The notes under the pieces: generated by a model
Database searches by the model: none
Seen by the model: the letters and a program-made list of their open reading frames with translations, nothing else
What the model was told of the DNA's origin: nothing
Translations under genes and position numbers: made by a program
Shown here: piece by piece, positions 1-3,000 of the stretch
Position numbering within the stretch: the first letter of the stretch is position 1
Layout of the letters: each line of letters starts with the position of its first letter
Assembly (NCBI GenBank): GCA_022013205.1
Contig: JAKLQT010000089.1
Span: 1-5,830 of the forward strand
DNA from: Candidatus Omnitrophota bacterium
GTDB lineage: Bacteria; Omnitrophota; Gorgyraeia; B26-G9
Direction of reading: 5' to 3'
DNA length: 5,830 nt

Positions 1-3000
1 AGAGTATGCGTGCGGAAATATTTGCGCTGAATCATTGCGCCGTGCGGGAGAAGATGTGCACTTCGCCCAAAAAGGCTTAGTTTTACTCTCTGTCGGCAAA
101 GATTCCAGCTCGCCGGTGGGAAAATCCGCTATCTTCGACTCATTCAATAACTATTTTAGGCTGGGTTTAGTCAAATATTACAGCAGGGAGCCTGTTTTTT
201 ACCCGCAAGCCTATACAAAAGCGTATATAGACGAAGAGCATTTACTGAATATTAAAGAAAAGGGCAGAGACGCTTCAAAGTTCAAGGATGTTTTAGGGCT
301 GGAGAAACTTACTTCAGAGCTGCTTAATAATCTTATTTTTCATAATGAAGCAAACAAATTTATCCGTATTGCATTAAAAGGAAACCTTACGGAGAGGTTT
401 AAAGATGGATTTGTTTTCCAGTTATGTAAAACATCCCCTTTTTTGTTTTCAGTTATCAATGCTCAGAAAGCAATAATAGGGATAAACGCCGCCGTTGGAG
501 AAATAAAGTCCGTAAGCTTTAGAAAAATCTTAATAGAAGTGGGAATACAGCGTTGTATGAGAGAGATGATGGATGAAAAATCTTCGTCTTTTATTGAGGA
601 AGACATTAACTATACCTATAAGGCATTGCGGGAGATTTCTAATAAGAAAAAAAAGAATTTTTATGAATTAATCAATGCCTACTTAAAGGAATTGGAGATG
701 GTTCTTTCCAAGCGGGCTTTTTATGTGAAGCAGATCGCCAGGAAAAAAGAAAACCTGGAGCCATGGGAATATGACGAAAATTATGAATCTTTTCAAGATT
801 CTATCCATTATGGCCAGCTATTTTACCGGGAAAATACTGAATTTTCAATTGATTGTATTAATTTAGAACTCAATGATGCGTTGGGACTTTTGAAAGAAAA
901 ATATGACATAGATTTGCAGGAGAGATTAAAACATAAAGGAATTGCGGCAGTAATTGGCTTTGGTAAAAATTATGGGGAAATCCTGGCTATTACCAAGCGT
1001 TTTCCGGGAATAAAGAAAATATATGCTGTGGAAATATATAAAGAATTTATTGAGCAAGCGAAAGAAGGGCTGTCCGATTATGAGCATCTTAGTTCTTTGG
1101 GATTTGAGCCTGAGCTTGTTGGAAAAGTTGAGTTTATCTTGGCTAACATTGAAGATTTGCAGGAAGAATCATTTGATGGGCCAAAAATAGAGTCCGGCTC
1201 TGTGGATGCTGTTTTTACCTTCGGGGTTCTGGAAAGATGTACTATGTCATCCGGGGGGTATTGTCCTGATATATTTGCGCAATATGCGAACCCTGATTAT
1301 TTTTACAGTATTAACGATGACAAGATATTGAGGTCTGTTAGTGAAATTCATAGAATTTTAAGAAGGGAGGAAAACAAAAGGGGGCTGTTGTTTTCTATCT
1401 CGGACCACAAACAAAATGATGTATCTCACTGTTTCGTGGGTTTTGATACAGTTATGAGTGAAGATAAATATACTGTAGTGGCGTTGGCGCATCCGCAAAC
1501 AGACACAACAGAAAAGGAAAAGGAAAAGGGGACAGACACCTTTTTCTCACTAAACGCTGATAAACGTTCCAGCTCGCCCGCGGGTTCGCAAAAAGTAGAA
1601 GCAGATTTAAATATTATAATAGACGAAGGCTTTGACCTTCACGAGGCGCATTTAATTTTTATTGTTGAATTAGCGCGGCGTTTTAACTCCAGAATTACGC
1701 TTGCAGTTAATAAAAAACTTTTAGATGCTAAAAATATGCTGGAAGTGATTGAACATGGGTATGAATTATGCAATACGCGGTCTATAAAGCTTAGCGCCGA
1801 AGGAGAAGACGCTCAAAATGCTCTTAAAGTTTTCAAGCTGTATTTCAAAGAGTATTTAAATGCGGCTAAAGAGCGATTTAGCGCCGGTATTCTACTTAAA
1901 AAAGTTCTTAGCCCTTGCGGTTCGTCTGTGGGCGGAGATTCCGCCGCCTCGCCGGTTGGAGGAAATCATTTGGGGAGCAGCAGCTCGCAAAGCCAAGAGA
2001 AAGTATCCAGAAAACTTATTAGGTTAAGTATTACAAGTAGTGATACTACGGTTCCTAAAGATTTGAAAAAAGCAGAAAAGTACATTAATGAGAACCGGCT
2101 GGACGATTGTCTTAAATCTATAATAAAGATATTGCAAACAGTAATCGTGAATATGAGAGAAGAGCCTAACACGCTTACCATAAAGCAACTAATAGGGATA
2201 TATGTTGATTCCGGCAGGGCTTCAAAAGATATCTTATCTTTATTAGAGGATATCGTTTTTATTATAAGTGAATATAGCAGAAAACAGCCCCGTATGAGAA
2301 AATTGTTAAAGCCCTTAGTGAAAAGAATATTGATAACAATTGATAGAGAACGGCACAATAAAATAGTTAAAGCTGATAGTGAAAAAAGAGGCTTAAAGAT
2401 TATATTTGATGAGGACACGGGCGATGACAAAGAAGTGATAAAGGCTTTAATTAAGCAGAAGTCAATAATTAATGAAGTTTTTTCCAATATCTTTAAAAGG
2501 CCGGATTTAACTTGCGGCAGCGTAAAAAGTATATATATTACATATTTAGCAGAGGGCGGATTTAAAAAGGTTTATAAAGCGTCGATAAGATTAAGGAACA
2601 GGCCTTACGTTTTTAGATTTTTAATTAAAGCGGTCAAAAAAGACGTTAAAAAATCAGATTCAGGGTATCAATATAATGCAGAGTATGCGAAAAAACTTGT
2701 TGCGATAGCCAGGAGAGCCCGTGAAGTAGATTTGAGTTTACATTTACCAACGGGAGGTTTTTATAATTATAAGGAATCTGACGGCAAGGAAAGAATTGTA
2801 TTTACGGAGGGTTTAATCCCGGAAACAATTCATAAACCTTCAGATGAAGTAAAGGGGAGAATAGCTGTAGCGGCATATCTTCGATACTGGAAGGCTTTTA
2901 ATGAAGAGTTATATTTTGAGGATCCCAAGTTTCCTAATGTTGTTATACAAAGGCTAAAAGGCCGGTACAAAGCGACAATTATTGATATAGATAATGTTCA

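Noticed and set aside
1524..1546. The hairpin AAAAGG...CCTTTTT as a transcription terminator
   Set aside because: The stem is AT-rich with only two G-C pairs, it lies inside an open reading frame that continues for over 4 kb, and there is no gene end upstream.
1966..2487. A 173-residue minus-strand ORF rich in Leu, Ile, Phe and Ser that could be taken for a membrane protein
   Set aside because: It is the antisense of a Lys/Glu/Asp-rich helical stretch of the giant ORF, which automatically yields Phe/Leu/Ile/Ser. It has no domain motif, and the + strand frame is continuous across it.
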